Positions 51,996 through 60,560 of a DNA stretch of 64,000 nt are shown here, piece by piece. The DNA lies in the NCBI GenBank assembly GCA_937991535.1, contig CALKHN010000072.1:1-64000 (forward strand), read 5' to 3'. How positions within the stretch are numbered: position 1 is the stretch's first letter; each line of letters starts with the position of its first letter. The position numbers were made by a program, and so were the translations under genes. The notes under the pieces are model-generated. The model was not told the DNA's origin and ran no database searches. It was given only the letters and a program-made list of their open reading frames with translations. This stretch comes from an uncultured Sphingobacteriales bacterium. GTDB lineage: Bacteria > Bacteroidota > Bacteroidia > Chitinophagales > Chitinophagaceae.

Positions 51996-53210
51996 ATGAG
52001 AATCCTGTACATAAATCAAAATTTCAGAACGCCGTCTGACCCCGGCGGTACGAGATCTTACTGGATAGCTCAGGAGCTGATAAAAAATGGACACCAGGTC
52101 GTTATGATCACCGCCAATCCAAAAGCAGTGCTTCGCAAAGAAGTTAAGAATATAGACGGTATAAAAGCAATTTACCTGCAGGAACCTTATAGTCAGGATA
52201 TGTCTGTTGCCGTAAGGTTGAAAGCTTTTTTAGGGTTTTCCTGGAAAAGCATTAAGGAAGCACGCAAGCAAAAAGATATAGATATGGTTATTGCCACATC
52301 TACCCCCTTAACAGTTGGCATCATTGCGCTGTACATGAAGTGGTTTAAGAAAATACCCTATGTTTTTGAAGTGCGGGATCTATGGCCGGAAGTCCCTATT
52401 CAGATGGGGGCGCTTAAAAACCCTTTGATTATAAAAGCTACCCGCTGGTTTGAAAAAACAATCTATACAAATGCAGCGCACGTAATTGCCCTTTCACCGG
52501 GAATGCAGGAGGGTGTAATGAAATACATTCCAAAGGAAAAAACCTCCATGATTCCAAATATGTCTAAAATAGATCAGTTTTGGCCCAGGGAGCGGAACAG
52601 GGAACTGCTTGAAAAACTAAAATTGAAAGATGACAGTTTCAAGGTTATTTATTTTGGGGCATTAGGTTTGGCAAATGACGCTGAAGTTATTATTGACGCA
52701 GCTATACTTTTGAAGAATGATCCTTCTATAGAATTTATCTTTTTGAGTAAAGGTTCAACGGAAGTAAACTTAATTGAAAAATGTAAAAATGCTGCGCTCA
52801 GCAATGTGAGGTTCCTGGGCTTTTTGCCGATGAAAGAAACGTCTGAAATCGTGAACTTATGTGATGTATCTCTGGTTACTTTTAAAGATTTACCCATCCT
52901 GTACACCAATTCGCCGAACAAGCTTTTTGATTCCTTATCGGCGGGGAAACCTGTTTTTGTAAATTCAGCCGGCTGGACAAAACAAATGGTGGAAGAAAAC
53001 AACTGTGGATTTTATATTAATCCCGGGCAACCACAGGAACTGGTTGACAAACTAAAGTTTCTGCAGGCGAACCCGGACGTGGCAGTACAAATGGGAGAGA
53101 AAGCACGGGAACTTGCAGAAACAAAATATGATAAGTCTTTGTTGTGTAAGCAATTCGTGAAATTAATTAACAGTTTGGAGGCTCGGTTAAACATACGTAA
53201 AGTAAGCTAA
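51996..53210 (+). CDS. glycosyltransferase family 4 (WbuB-like)
   Basis: 404 residues: RILYINQNFRTPSDPGGTRS, VIATSTPLTVGIIALYMKW, FEVRDLWPEVPIQMGALKN (DLWP motif), HVIALSPGMQEGV, IYFGALGLANDAEVIIDAA, NSPNKLFDSLSAGKPVFVNS. WbuB-type GT4; sits between the two paralogous secreted proteins. Confidence 0.88.
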   Translation: MRILYINQNFRTPSDPGGTRSYWIAQELIKNGHQVVMITANPKAVLRKEVKNIDGIKAIYLQEPYSQDMSVAVRLKAFLGFSWKSIKEARKQKDIDMVIATSTPLTVGIIALYMKWFKKIPYVFEVRDLWPEVPIQMGALKNPLIIKATRWFEKTIYTNAAHVIALSPGMQEGVMKYIPKEKTSMIPNMSKIDQFWPRERNRELLEKLKLKDDSFKVIYFGALGLANDAEVIIDAAILLKNDPSIEFIFLSKGSTEVNLIEKCKNAALSNVRFLGFLPMKETSEIVNLCDVSLVTFKDLPILYTNSPNKLFDSLSAGKPVFVNSAGWTKQMVEENNCGFYINPGQPQELVDKLKFLQANPDVAVQMGEKARELAETKYDKSLLCKQFVKLINSLEARLNIRKVS

Positions 53211-53234
53211 AATGATTTCGTTACGCTATAAAAA

Positions 53235-53346
53235 GGGTGTATTGCAAACGTCGCATTGTTTTGCTTTATGTGGGCACTGCCCGCGGCAGGCCGCCCCGGC
53301 ATGCGTCTCCACGTGCCGGAATGGGTGAAGTTGCAGTTTCATCCTC
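53235..53346. repeat. intergenic palindromic repeat, copy 2
   Basis: Diverged relative of 45,471-45,597: shared blocks GTCGCATTG, TTTGCTT, a CGGCAGGC stretch and GTCTCCAC in the same order and orientation, with partial hairpins. An open frame runs across it from 53,256, but that would be a non-genuine extension of the secreted protein gene downstream. Confidence 0.5.
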
Positions 53347-53435
53347 TAAAAAATCTTAAGTTAACGGCCATTGTGTCCTCACCAGCCAGCGACAATAAAG
53401 ACTTATTTTCGTATGCTATAATAGAGAACAGGACT

Positions 53436-54629
53436 ATGGAATTTATCAAAATAGGAATATGGAAAAACCTCAGTTTAAAGATGAGCCTGCTCGCGGGAAT
53501 ACTCTTCTTAATAACTGCCTCCTGCATGTCACAAAATGAAAGTGATACAGATGATAATAAAACGATCGGTTCCCTGTATACACAGCCAAATAAAAAAGGA
53601 GTTACAGAAAAAGAGCAGGCTTTGGCTGAAAGTAAGAGTGGCGATGCCTACCAGTTCATGAACCTGAGAAAGACGATAGGAGCCTTGAACGTTATGATTT
53701 CGGCTACAGGGAAGGAGTATTGGATAAATCAACAAACGGAGATAATAGACAACCTGATTCAAACGGCTGAAACTTCTTCAGGCATACCCAATAACCAGAC
53801 ATTCAGAGATGATTTTAAAGGCTGGATTTCATTAACAAAAAACCGATCGTATTATAATGAAGTGCCCTTATTTGAAAGCTATTCCTTTTTTTATATTATG
53901 CAGTTTTTGTTTCTCACCAGGAATAACGGTTGGATGGAAAAAACGGATAGTAACAGGTTGTGGTGGAATAATACTTTAGCATTTGTTGAAAAAAATATCT
54001 GGACCAAATGGTACGAAAGGAGCTTTTCAACCTATAAAAATCATTACAGGTATTTTTTAAGAACCAGAACTCACATGGGCTCACATTGGGCGGGGTTAGC
54101 CATGTATCTGAATGCGGTAACTTCCGATAAACAAATTCAATCGCAAACTGCGCTGTTGGTCCGGCAATATGACACCCTGCTGAAAAGAAATTTAAAAGTA
54201 AGCGGGGACGGATATATCTGGAATTGCACCTACGACAATGTGGAAGGCACTTTCGCCGGTAGTTCTCCCCAAAAAATCATCCAGGATGTTTCCCACGGCA
54301 ATCATGTTGTGTCATATATAATAGCGGCTTATGAATTTGGTAATGACAACTGGACGCTTGCCGATATAAACAGGCTTTCTTATACTTTAAAAAAGAATGT
54401 GTACGACAGCAGCAAAAATATATTCCATGATAATGTAGATGGCTCTTCCGGCGAAGACAGGCCCGGATGGGGAAACTTTGTTGCAGACGGCTGGGTAAAG
54501 CTAGCCACATATGACAATGAAATAAAAGCTATTTTCAGAAATTTTGAAAAGTCGAAAATGCTGAAAAAGTATAACTATGAATTTGAGTTTAAAGCCAATT
54601 TAAATAAAAAACAACTCGGGGGTGGATAA
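53436..54629 (+). CDS. secreted lipoprotein, putative carbohydrate-active enzyme, paralogue B
   Basis: 397 residues from ATG 53,436. The signal segment SLLAGILFLITASC is lipobox-like (Cys30), so it is probably lipid-anchored, whereas paralogue A is not. Motifs shared with paralogue A in order: DDFKGWISLTKNRSYYNEVP, RTHMGSHWAGL, WNCTYDNVEGTFAG, QDVSHGNHVVSYI, DNVDGSS and ADGWVKLATYD. The frame is open back to 53,256 but that stretch is an intergenic repeat, so the later ATG is chosen. Function as for paralogue A: unknown, likely glycan processing. Confidence 0.6.
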   Translation: MEFIKIGIWKNLSLKMSLLAGILFLITASCMSQNESDTDDNKTIGSLYTQPNKKGVTEKEQALAESKSGDAYQFMNLRKTIGALNVMISATGKEYWINQQTEIIDNLIQTAETSSGIPNNQTFRDDFKGWISLTKNRSYYNEVPLFESYSFFYIMQFLFLTRNNGWMEKTDSNRLWWNNTLAFVEKNIWTKWYERSFSTYKNHYRYFLRTRTHMGSHWAGLAMYLNAVTSDKQIQSQTALLVRQYDTLLKRNLKVSGDGYIWNCTYDNVEGTFAGSSPQKIIQDVSHGNHVVSYIIAAYEFGNDNWTLADINRLSYTLKKNVYDSSKNIFHDNVDGSSGEDRPGWGNFVADGWVKLATYDNEIKAIFRNFEKSKMLKKYNYEFEFKANLNKKQLGGG

Positions 54630-55761
54630 GCAAAAAATAGTACATATCGCAAACGATTATTCCGGCTCTACAGTTTATAAGAATTTAATCGGAGAACTGA
54701 ATAACCTGAAGATAGAACAAACCGTATATACACCGGTAAAAACAGCCCGGAGCATTGGTAAAAACAAAATTGAACTGCAAAGTGGGTCAGAAATCATTTA
54801 CTCTAATATTCTGAACAAATCAGTAGACAGGATATTTTACAGGCTCAAAGTAAAAAAAATACTTACCGATATCGAGTCAAAAGTAGATTTTTCCCGGGTT
54901 AAACTCATACACGCACATACATGGTACAGCGATGGTGGAGTAGCTTACCTGCTTTCAAAGAAATATAATATCCCCTATGTAGTAACGGTACGAAATTCCG
55001 ACCTGAATACTTTTCAAAAATATTTGCTCCATGAAAGAGCATTCGGAAAAAAGATTTTAGAAAACGCAAAAATTGTTGTTTTAATTGCGGCTTCCTATAA
55101 GTCAAGGGTATTGAGTTTGCCATCGCTGCAATCCATTAAAAAAGAGCTGGAAACCAAAATTCAAATAATCCCTAACGGCGTGGATCCATACTGGATTGAA
55201 CACGTAAGAAAAAAAGAGCCCCCAAAAGAGCCGGATAATATTTTTAATATCCTGTTCATAGGAAAGTTTTCAAAAGGTAAAAATATCAGCGCTTTACAAA
55301 AGGCGGTTATTCTTATACAGAAAGAGGGCAGATTTAAAGTACTATTGCACATCGTTGGTGGCGACGGCAACGAAATGCAAAAAGTTTTACAGCAAACAGA
55401 AGCATTCCCTGATTTATTCAAATATTATGGAAAGGTTTATGACAAAGAACAATTGCTTCAAATTTTCAGAAGTTGCGATATTTTTGCCATGCCCTCAAAA
55501 CATGAAACCTTTGGATTGGTTTATGTAGAATCCATGCTGCAGGGTTTGCCTGTTCTGTATACTCACAATGAGGGTATAGATGGATTTTATGAAGAGAATA
55601 TAGGAGAAAAGGTGCAGGGGTTTTCGATAAAAGAAATTAAACAAAAACTGGAAAATTTGATGCTGAATCTTAAGCATTATACCATCCCAACAGAAAAAAT
55701 AATACAAACCCATGACTGGACTTTGATCGCAAAAATATACCAGAAAATATACAATAGTTAA
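54622..55761 (+). CDS. glycosyltransferase family 4
   Basis: 379 residues from GTG 54,622, overlapping the previous gene by 8 bp, so translationally coupled. HIANDYSGSTVYKNLIGELN, LIHAHTWYSDGGVAYLLSKK, IIPNGVDPYWIEHV, ILFIGKFSKGKNISALQKAV and PSKHETFGLVYVESMLQGL (E-x7-E) define a GT-B transferase of family 4. Confidence 0.88.
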   Translation: MDKQKIVHIANDYSGSTVYKNLIGELNNLKIEQTVYTPVKTARSIGKNKIELQSGSEIIYSNILNKSVDRIFYRLKVKKILTDIESKVDFSRVKLIHAHTWYSDGGVAYLLSKKYNIPYVVTVRNSDLNTFQKYLLHERAFGKKILENAKIVVLIAASYKSRVLSLPSLQSIKKELETKIQIIPNGVDPYWIEHVRKKEPPKEPDNIFNILFIGKFSKGKNISALQKAVILIQKEGRFKVLLHIVGGDGNEMQKVLQQTEAFPDLFKYYGKVYDKEQLLQIFRSCDIFAMPSKHETFGLVYVESMLQGLPVLYTHNEGIDGFYEENIGEKVQGFSIKEIKQKLENLMLNLKHYTIPTEKIIQTHDWTLIAKIYQKIYNS

Positions 55762-55894
55762 AATGAAATTTCTGTTAATTGTCCAATCTGTAGATAACAT
55801 CAGAAGGGCTGAAACAGGAAGCACAGGCACCTATAAATTAACAGGCACTGTCCCGGCGCTGTTTGTCTCACTATGCAAAAATTATTATAAGAGC

Positions 55895-57091
55895 ATGAAT
55901 ATAATACTACTTACCCAATATTACCGCCCGGAAATGGGGGCTCCGCAAAACCGTTTATACGAAATGACATCTGGTTTGATAAAAAACAGATGCGACATAA
56001 CGATTATAACAGGTATGCCCAATTACCCGTTTGGGGCAATATTTCCCGAATACAAAGGAAAATTCCGGGTTAAAGAAAAAGTGGATGACATCAACTGTGT
56101 TAGATATTGGCTGTATGCTTCAAACTCAAAGAATAAGGCTTCGCGCATATTGAACATGCTATCGTTCTCCTTAACCTCCCTTTTTTCGTACTTTGATTTG
56201 AGAAAAAAAAAAATAGATTTCCTCATCGTTGAAAGCCCTCCTTTGACATTGGGAATTACCGGCTATATCTTATCAAAATTAACAGGCGCCAAATTAATAA
56301 TGAATATATCTGACCTTTGGCCGTTGAGTGCAAAAGAGTTAGGCGCCATTTCGGAGCGCAGCCTGTTATACAGACTTTTGGAAAGACTGGAGAAGTTTTT
56401 GTATAGAAAATCTGTCTTTTGTATGGGGCAATCCGCTGAAATTGTTGAATATATAAAGAGCCATGGAGCACAACGAACTTATTTGTTTAGAAATGGAGTA
56501 GACCCCGAAAGGTTTGAAAACAACCTTGTAAACCAAGACCGCCAGGTTAATCAGCCCCTAAGAATTATTTATGCGGGTTTATTGGGATTTGCTCAAGGTA
56601 TATTGAATATTTGCAAACATGTTAACTTTAAAAGGCTGGGGGTTGAGTTTCATATATATGGGGCTGGGGGTGAGCAAAAAGCAATTGAAGAATACTTAAA
56701 CGTAAACCAGGATAACAATGTTTTTTATCATGGTAGCGTTTCCCGTGAAGATATACCGGCAATATTATCACAATCTGATATTACATTAATACCGTTGGTA
56801 ACGGGTATATTTGGTGCGGTTCCTTCTAAAATTTATGAATCTATGGCTGCAGGTCTACCTATATTATTTTCAGGAGGAGGAGAAGGTCAAAGAATTGTGA
56901 AAGAAAACGATCTGGGGTGGGTATCTGAAGCCAAAGATTACGAAGCGCTGGAAGAGAATATTAAATCATTAATAAGCCAGCCTGATGAAATTGCAAAAAA
57001 AAGAGAAAATTGCATTCGTTGCGCCAGGGAAAAGTTCAACAGACCCAGACAGGTAAAAGAGCTTTATAGTTATATGCATTCCCTCTCATGA
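55895..57091 (+). CDS. glycosyltransferase family 4 (WcaI/WbuB-like)
   Basis: 398 residues from ATG 55,895. MNIILLTQYYRPEMGAPQNR, ITGMPNYPFGAIFPEYKG, LIVESPPLTLGITGYIL, NISDLWPLSAKELGAI and VPSKIYESMAAGLPILFSGG are typical of this group. An in-frame ATG at 55,763 would add 44 residues unlike the family, so the later start is chosen. That upstream stretch directly follows the previous gene and may be a remnant or simply leader. Confidence 0.85.
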   Translation: MNIILLTQYYRPEMGAPQNRLYEMTSGLIKNRCDITIITGMPNYPFGAIFPEYKGKFRVKEKVDDINCVRYWLYASNSKNKASRILNMLSFSLTSLFSYFDLRKKKIDFLIVESPPLTLGITGYILSKLTGAKLIMNISDLWPLSAKELGAISERSLLYRLLERLEKFLYRKSVFCMGQSAEIVEYIKSHGAQRTYLFRNGVDPERFENNLVNQDRQVNQPLRIIYAGLLGFAQGILNICKHVNFKRLGVEFHIYGAGGEQKAIEEYLNVNQDNNVFYHGSVSREDIPAILSQSDITLIPLVTGIFGAVPSKIYESMAAGLPILFSGGGEGQRIVKENDLGWVSEAKDYEALEENIKSLISQPDEIAKKRENCIRCAREKFNRPRQVKELYSYMHSLS

Positions 57092-57137
57092 CTTATTAAT
57101 AAAGACATCATTTATATTCTTATTTTGTACATTGGCG

Positions 57138-57332
57138 ATGATAATAAGGAAACTTAGAATAAAGCAGTTCAGGAAGAGGTCTGTTTTTAGAATAACAGAC
57201 TATTTAAAAACCAAACAAGGAACTCAAAGCAGTCTGCTGGAATATTTTCATACCAGCCTATGGTCCGGAGTTGAACCTTTAATGAATCAAAGAAAAAAAG
57301 CAAAAAACAGGTGTAAAAAGCTTGCCTGCTGA
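57138..57332 (+). CDS. possible small basic protein, unknown
   Basis: 64 codons from ATG 57,138, very rich in Lys/Arg (IIRKLRIKQFRKRSVFRITD; NQRKKAKNRCKKLAC). No membrane segment and no family recognised. It could be a real small protein or the remnant of a larger gene. It is the only open frame of note in the 392-bp gap between the last GT4 and the aminotransferase; the rest of the gap shows nothing I can interpret. Confidence 0.3.
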   Translation: MIIRKLRIKQFRKRSVFRITDYLKTKQGTQSSLLEYFHTSLWSGVEPLMNQRKKAKNRCKKLAC

Positions 57333-57483
57333 AGGCATGGTATTTTAATGCTAAGCACGTCAGATATGCAGCTTAGAGAATTTGTACGAACTAAATTGGG
57401 CAGTGATTAAATAATTGGCATAAAATATTATTTTAGCGGAGAATTTAAAATCCCTGTTTTCAGTAAATGGCTTAAATGGCTAC

Positions 57484-58707
57484 ATGAACAATATGAAAAT
57501 TCCTTTTTCTCCTCCCTATATAAATGAAGACGTGATTAATGAAGTTGTAGACTCATTAAAATCAGGCTGGATTACCACCGGTCCAAAAGTAAAAGCTTTG
57601 GAAGCGGAGATTAAAAATTATAGTGGGGCAAAAGAAGTATTATGTGTAAATTCCTGGACCTCAGGAGCTATTATGATGTTGAGGTGGCTGGGCATTCAGG
57701 AGGGCGATGAAGTTATCGTTCCTGCGTATACATATAGTGCTACGGCACTGGCAGTTTACCATGCCGGAGGCACGCCTGTAATGGTTGACACAACCGAAGA
57801 CTTTAATATTTCAGTTGCTGATATTGGCAAAGTAATTTCATCCAAAACAAAGGCTATCCTGCCGGTTGATATTGCAGGCTTTCCATGTGATTATGATGAG
57901 ATCATGCAACTTGTTAATGAGCCGGGTATTAAAAGTATGTTTACGCCTGCGTCGGATGTGCAGCGGCAATTAGGACGTATTCTGGTACTCAATGATGCAG
58001 CTCACTCATTGGGCGCTACATATGCCAACGGAATTAAAACCGGAAGTGAAACAGATGTAGCGGTTTTTTCTTTGCACGCGGTAAAAAATGTTACCACAGC
58101 AGAAGGCGGAGCTATCTGTTTGAATTTACCGGAACCTTTTGACAATAAAGCGCTATACACCAGGCTAAGACAAATGAGTTTAAATTGCCAGACAAAAGAC
58201 GCTTTCTCAAAAAGTAAGGCGGGCGGATGGCGTTATGATATTACAGGATTGGGAATGAAAATTAATATGGCAGATGTAAATGCTGCAATTGGCCTGGCGC
58301 AAATGCGTGTTTATCCTGAAATGTTAAAAGAGCGAAAACGGGTTTTTACTGCTTACAATGATGCTTTTAGTTCGGAAAGCTGGGCTGTAATGCCTCCGGC
58401 AGTTGTAAAAGGAAAAGAGAGTTCTTACCATATTTATGCCTTACGCATTAAAAATATTTCGGAACAGCAGCGCGATCAGATTATTGATGAAATTTCAAAG
58501 ACCGGAGTGGCAGTAAACGTTCATTTTATTCCAATGCCTATGCTCACTTTTTTTAAGGAAAAAGGATTTAACATAAAAGACTACCCTAAGGCATATGATA
58601 ACTTTAAGTGTGAAATATCTTTACCGATTTATCCGCAATTAACAGAAGAGGAACTATCTTATATCGTTAAAGCAGTTAAAGATGCTTATAAAACTGTAAT
58701 GAGATAG
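57484..58707 (+). CDS. DegT/DnrJ/EryC1 family aminotransferase, module 2
   Basis: 407 residues: IPFSPPYINEDVINEVVDSL, GWITTGPKVKALE, VLCVNSWTSGAIMML, VIVPAYTYSATALAVYHAGG, LNDAAHSLGA (PLP-binding Asp) and FSLHAVKNVTTAEGGA (Schiff-base Lys). It aminates a keto nucleotide sugar. It is followed after 4 bp by the second initiating sugar transferase, implying that the first sugar of the module 2 unit is an amino sugar. An alternative ATG is at codon 4. Confidence 0.9.
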   Translation: MNNMKIPFSPPYINEDVINEVVDSLKSGWITTGPKVKALEAEIKNYSGAKEVLCVNSWTSGAIMMLRWLGIQEGDEVIVPAYTYSATALAVYHAGGTPVMVDTTEDFNISVADIGKVISSKTKAILPVDIAGFPCDYDEIMQLVNEPGIKSMFTPASDVQRQLGRILVLNDAAHSLGATYANGIKTGSETDVAVFSLHAVKNVTTAEGGAICLNLPEPFDNKALYTRLRQMSLNCQTKDAFSKSKAGGWRYDITGLGMKINMADVNAAIGLAQMRVYPEMLKERKRVFTAYNDAFSSESWAVMPPAVVKGKESSYHIYALRIKNISEQQRDQIIDEISKTGVAVNVHFIPMPMLTFFKEKGFNIKDYPKAYDNFKCEISLPIYPQLTEEELSYIVKAVKDAYKTVMR

Positions 58708-58711
58708 TATT

Positions 58712-59299
58712 TTGAAGCGGTTATTTGATCTCATATTAAGTGGTATAGGACTTATTTTTTTAAGCCCCGTATTTTTGTTTGTAGCTATCTGGATCGGGTT
58801 AGATTCAAGAGGTCCTGTATTTTACAAACAAACGAGAGTGGGGAAGAATGGCAGGGATTTTAAAATCAACAAGTTCAGATCTATGCGTCTGGGCTCTGAT
58901 CAGAAAGGGCTGATAACGGTAGGAGGCAGAGATCCGAGGGTAACCCGGTCGGGCTACTACATTCGTAAATACAAGTTGGATGAGCTCCCCCAACTTATCA
59001 ATGTTTTTAAAGGAGACATGAGCATAGTAGGCCCCAGACCGGAAGTTCGAAAATATGTTAATTTATATTCGAATGAACAATTAAAAGTGCTGTCTGTTAA
59101 ACCAGGTATTACAGACATGGCGTCTATAAAATACCGCAATGAAAATGACTTGCTGGCAAAAGCCGATGACCCTGATAAAATGTATATTGAAGTTATTATG
59201 CCTCATAAATTAAAGTATAACCTGGAATATATTGAGAAGCAGTCTTTCCTTTATGATATTAAGCTTATTTTTTTAACGCTGAAAGAAGTACTGTTTTAA
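58712..59299 (+). CDS. initiating sugar-1-phosphate transferase, module 2
   Basis: 195-residue small phosphoglycosyl transferase: FDLILSGIGLIFLSPVFLF (re-entrant helix), INKFRSMRLGSD, KYKLDELPQLINVFKGDM and SIVGPRPEVRKYVNLY (catalytic Asp-Glu and GPRPE). Starts at TTG 58,712; the next sequence MKRLFDLIL is the standard family N-terminus. It primes module 2 on undecaprenyl phosphate and, being last, probably ends the polysaccharide operon. Confidence 0.9.
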   Translation: MKRLFDLILSGIGLIFLSPVFLFVAIWIGLDSRGPVFYKQTRVGKNGRDFKINKFRSMRLGSDQKGLITVGGRDPRVTRSGYYIRKYKLDELPQLINVFKGDMSIVGPRPEVRKYVNLYSNEQLKVLSVKPGITDMASIKYRNENDLLAKADDPDKMYIEVIMPHKLKYNLEYIEKQSFLYDIKLIFLTLKEVLF

Positions 59300-59379
59300 A
59301 TGAACCCATATTGTTGTTACCAACAGGATATCACCTAACGCTTCTATCTTTTTGTAAACCTCCCTATCCGCTCATCAAA

Positions 59380-59853
59380 ATGAAAATAATATTGTGTAGT
59401 GTTGGACATGAAGATGATCCTTTATTAAAAAATAGTATCCAGGATTTTACTAAACGCATTGGCTATTACTACCCTGCGGAATGGAAGATCATTACACCCA
59501 TTAAAAAAAAAACAGCCTTACCGGAAAAAATAGTAAAAGTAAAAGAGGCGGCTTTTGTACTGGAAAGCATAAAGAAAGACGACTTTCTGGTGGCATTGGA
59601 TGAAAAGGGTACCATGCTCAGCTCGGTAAAGCTGGCCTCATGGCTGCAGGCAAGGGCCAACGAAAGTATAAAACAACTTGTGTTTTTAATTGGTGGATCA
59701 TACGGGCTGGAGGAAACGGTACTGAGGCGGGCCAATTTTATATGGTCTTTTTCCCCGCTTACATTCCCGCATCAATTGATGCGGCTGATGCTGACCGAGC
59801 AGTTGTATCGCGCCTGCACTATTATTAAAAATGAAAAATATCACCATGCATAA
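59380..59853 (+). CDS. rlmH: 23S rRNA (pseudouridine-1915 N3) methyltransferase
   Basis: 157 residues, SPOUT-fold methyltransferase: MKIILCSVGHEDDPLL, FLVALDEKGTMLSS, FLIGGSYGLEETVLRRA (SAM-binding knot), SFSPLTFPHQLMRLMLTEQLYRA (the family signature). It methylates pseudouridine 1915 in helix 69 of 23S rRNA. The frame is open from 59,311 but ATG 59,380 gives the normal length. Confidence 0.95.
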   Translation: MKIILCSVGHEDDPLLKNSIQDFTKRIGYYYPAEWKIITPIKKKTALPEKIVKVKEAAFVLESIKKDDFLVALDEKGTMLSSVKLASWLQARANESIKQLVFLIGGSYGLEETVLRRANFIWSFSPLTFPHQLMRLMLTEQLYRACTIIKNEKYHHA

Positions 59854-59912
59854 TCCTAAAAAAGATAATTACGCTTTATAGGGTTTCCATTATCTTCAAC
59901 AAAAGCCTCCTC

Positions 59913-60560
59913 ATGTCGGTAACACTTATTATCCTGATCACTACATGCATCATTTCAATTATTGCTTTTAAGAACCAGCGATTAATTGACGACCTTATTT
60001 TTTATCCGCCGGCGGTAACGGAAAGAAAACAGTATTACCGCTTTATTACCTGTGGCTTTATACACGCCAATGTACCGCACCTCGCTTTTAACATGTATTC
60101 CTTCTGGATATTCGGGGAATATGTGGAAATACTCTTCATGACGGTATTTGGACCTGCCGGCCGGTGGTATTACCTGTTGATGTACATCACCTCCCTTGTA
60201 GTTTGTTTGCTGCCCACTTACTTTAAAAACAAAACCAATTATCATTACCGAAGTCTCGGCGCTTCCGGCGCCGTTTCCGCTGTTATATTCGCGTTTATTT
60301 TTCTTAACCCGCTACAGGGAATCGGGCTTATTTTTTTACCAAGAGAGTTCATGATACCAGGCTTTATTTTTGGCTTTCTCTACCTGGTGCTTTCTTCTTA
60401 TTTAGACAAAAAGGGCGGAGGTAATATTAATCACTCCGCGCATATATGGGGAGCTGTGTATGGCATTGTATTTCTGATAGCAACAGCATATCTTTTTTCG
60501 GGGAAGAATTTATTGTCCGGGTTTCTGGAATCAATAAAATTATATCTGGGCAGATTTTAA
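59913..60560 (+). CDS. rhomboid family intramembrane serine protease
   Basis: 215 residues, six membrane segments: CGFIHANVPHLAFNMYSFWI (the HxxxN region of TM2), SLGASGAVSAVIFAF (GxSG catalytic Ser) and NHSAHIWGAVYGIVF (catalytic His). The Ser-His dyad is complete. It cleaves unknown membrane substrates. The last 21 bp overlap the convergent tilS gene. Confidence 0.9.
   Translation: MSVTLIILITTCIISIIAFKNQRLIDDLIFYPPAVTERKQYYRFITCGFIHANVPHLAFNMYSFWIFGEYVEILFMTVFGPAGRWYYLLMYITSLVVCLLPTYFKNKTNYHYRSLGASGAVSAVIFAFIFLNPLQGIGLIFLPREFMIPGFIFGFLYLVLSSYLDKKGGGNINHSAHIWGAVYGIVFLIATAYLFSGKNLLSGFLESIKLYLGRF

Noticed and set aside
53256..53435. 60-codon N-terminal extension of the secreted protein gene
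   Set aside because: It lies largely in the palindromic repeat and precedes a proper signal peptide; a start after the repeat is more sensible.
55763..55894. 44-codon N-terminal extension of a GT4 gene
   Set aside because: Absent from the family; the ATG at 55,895 starts at the first beta-strand.
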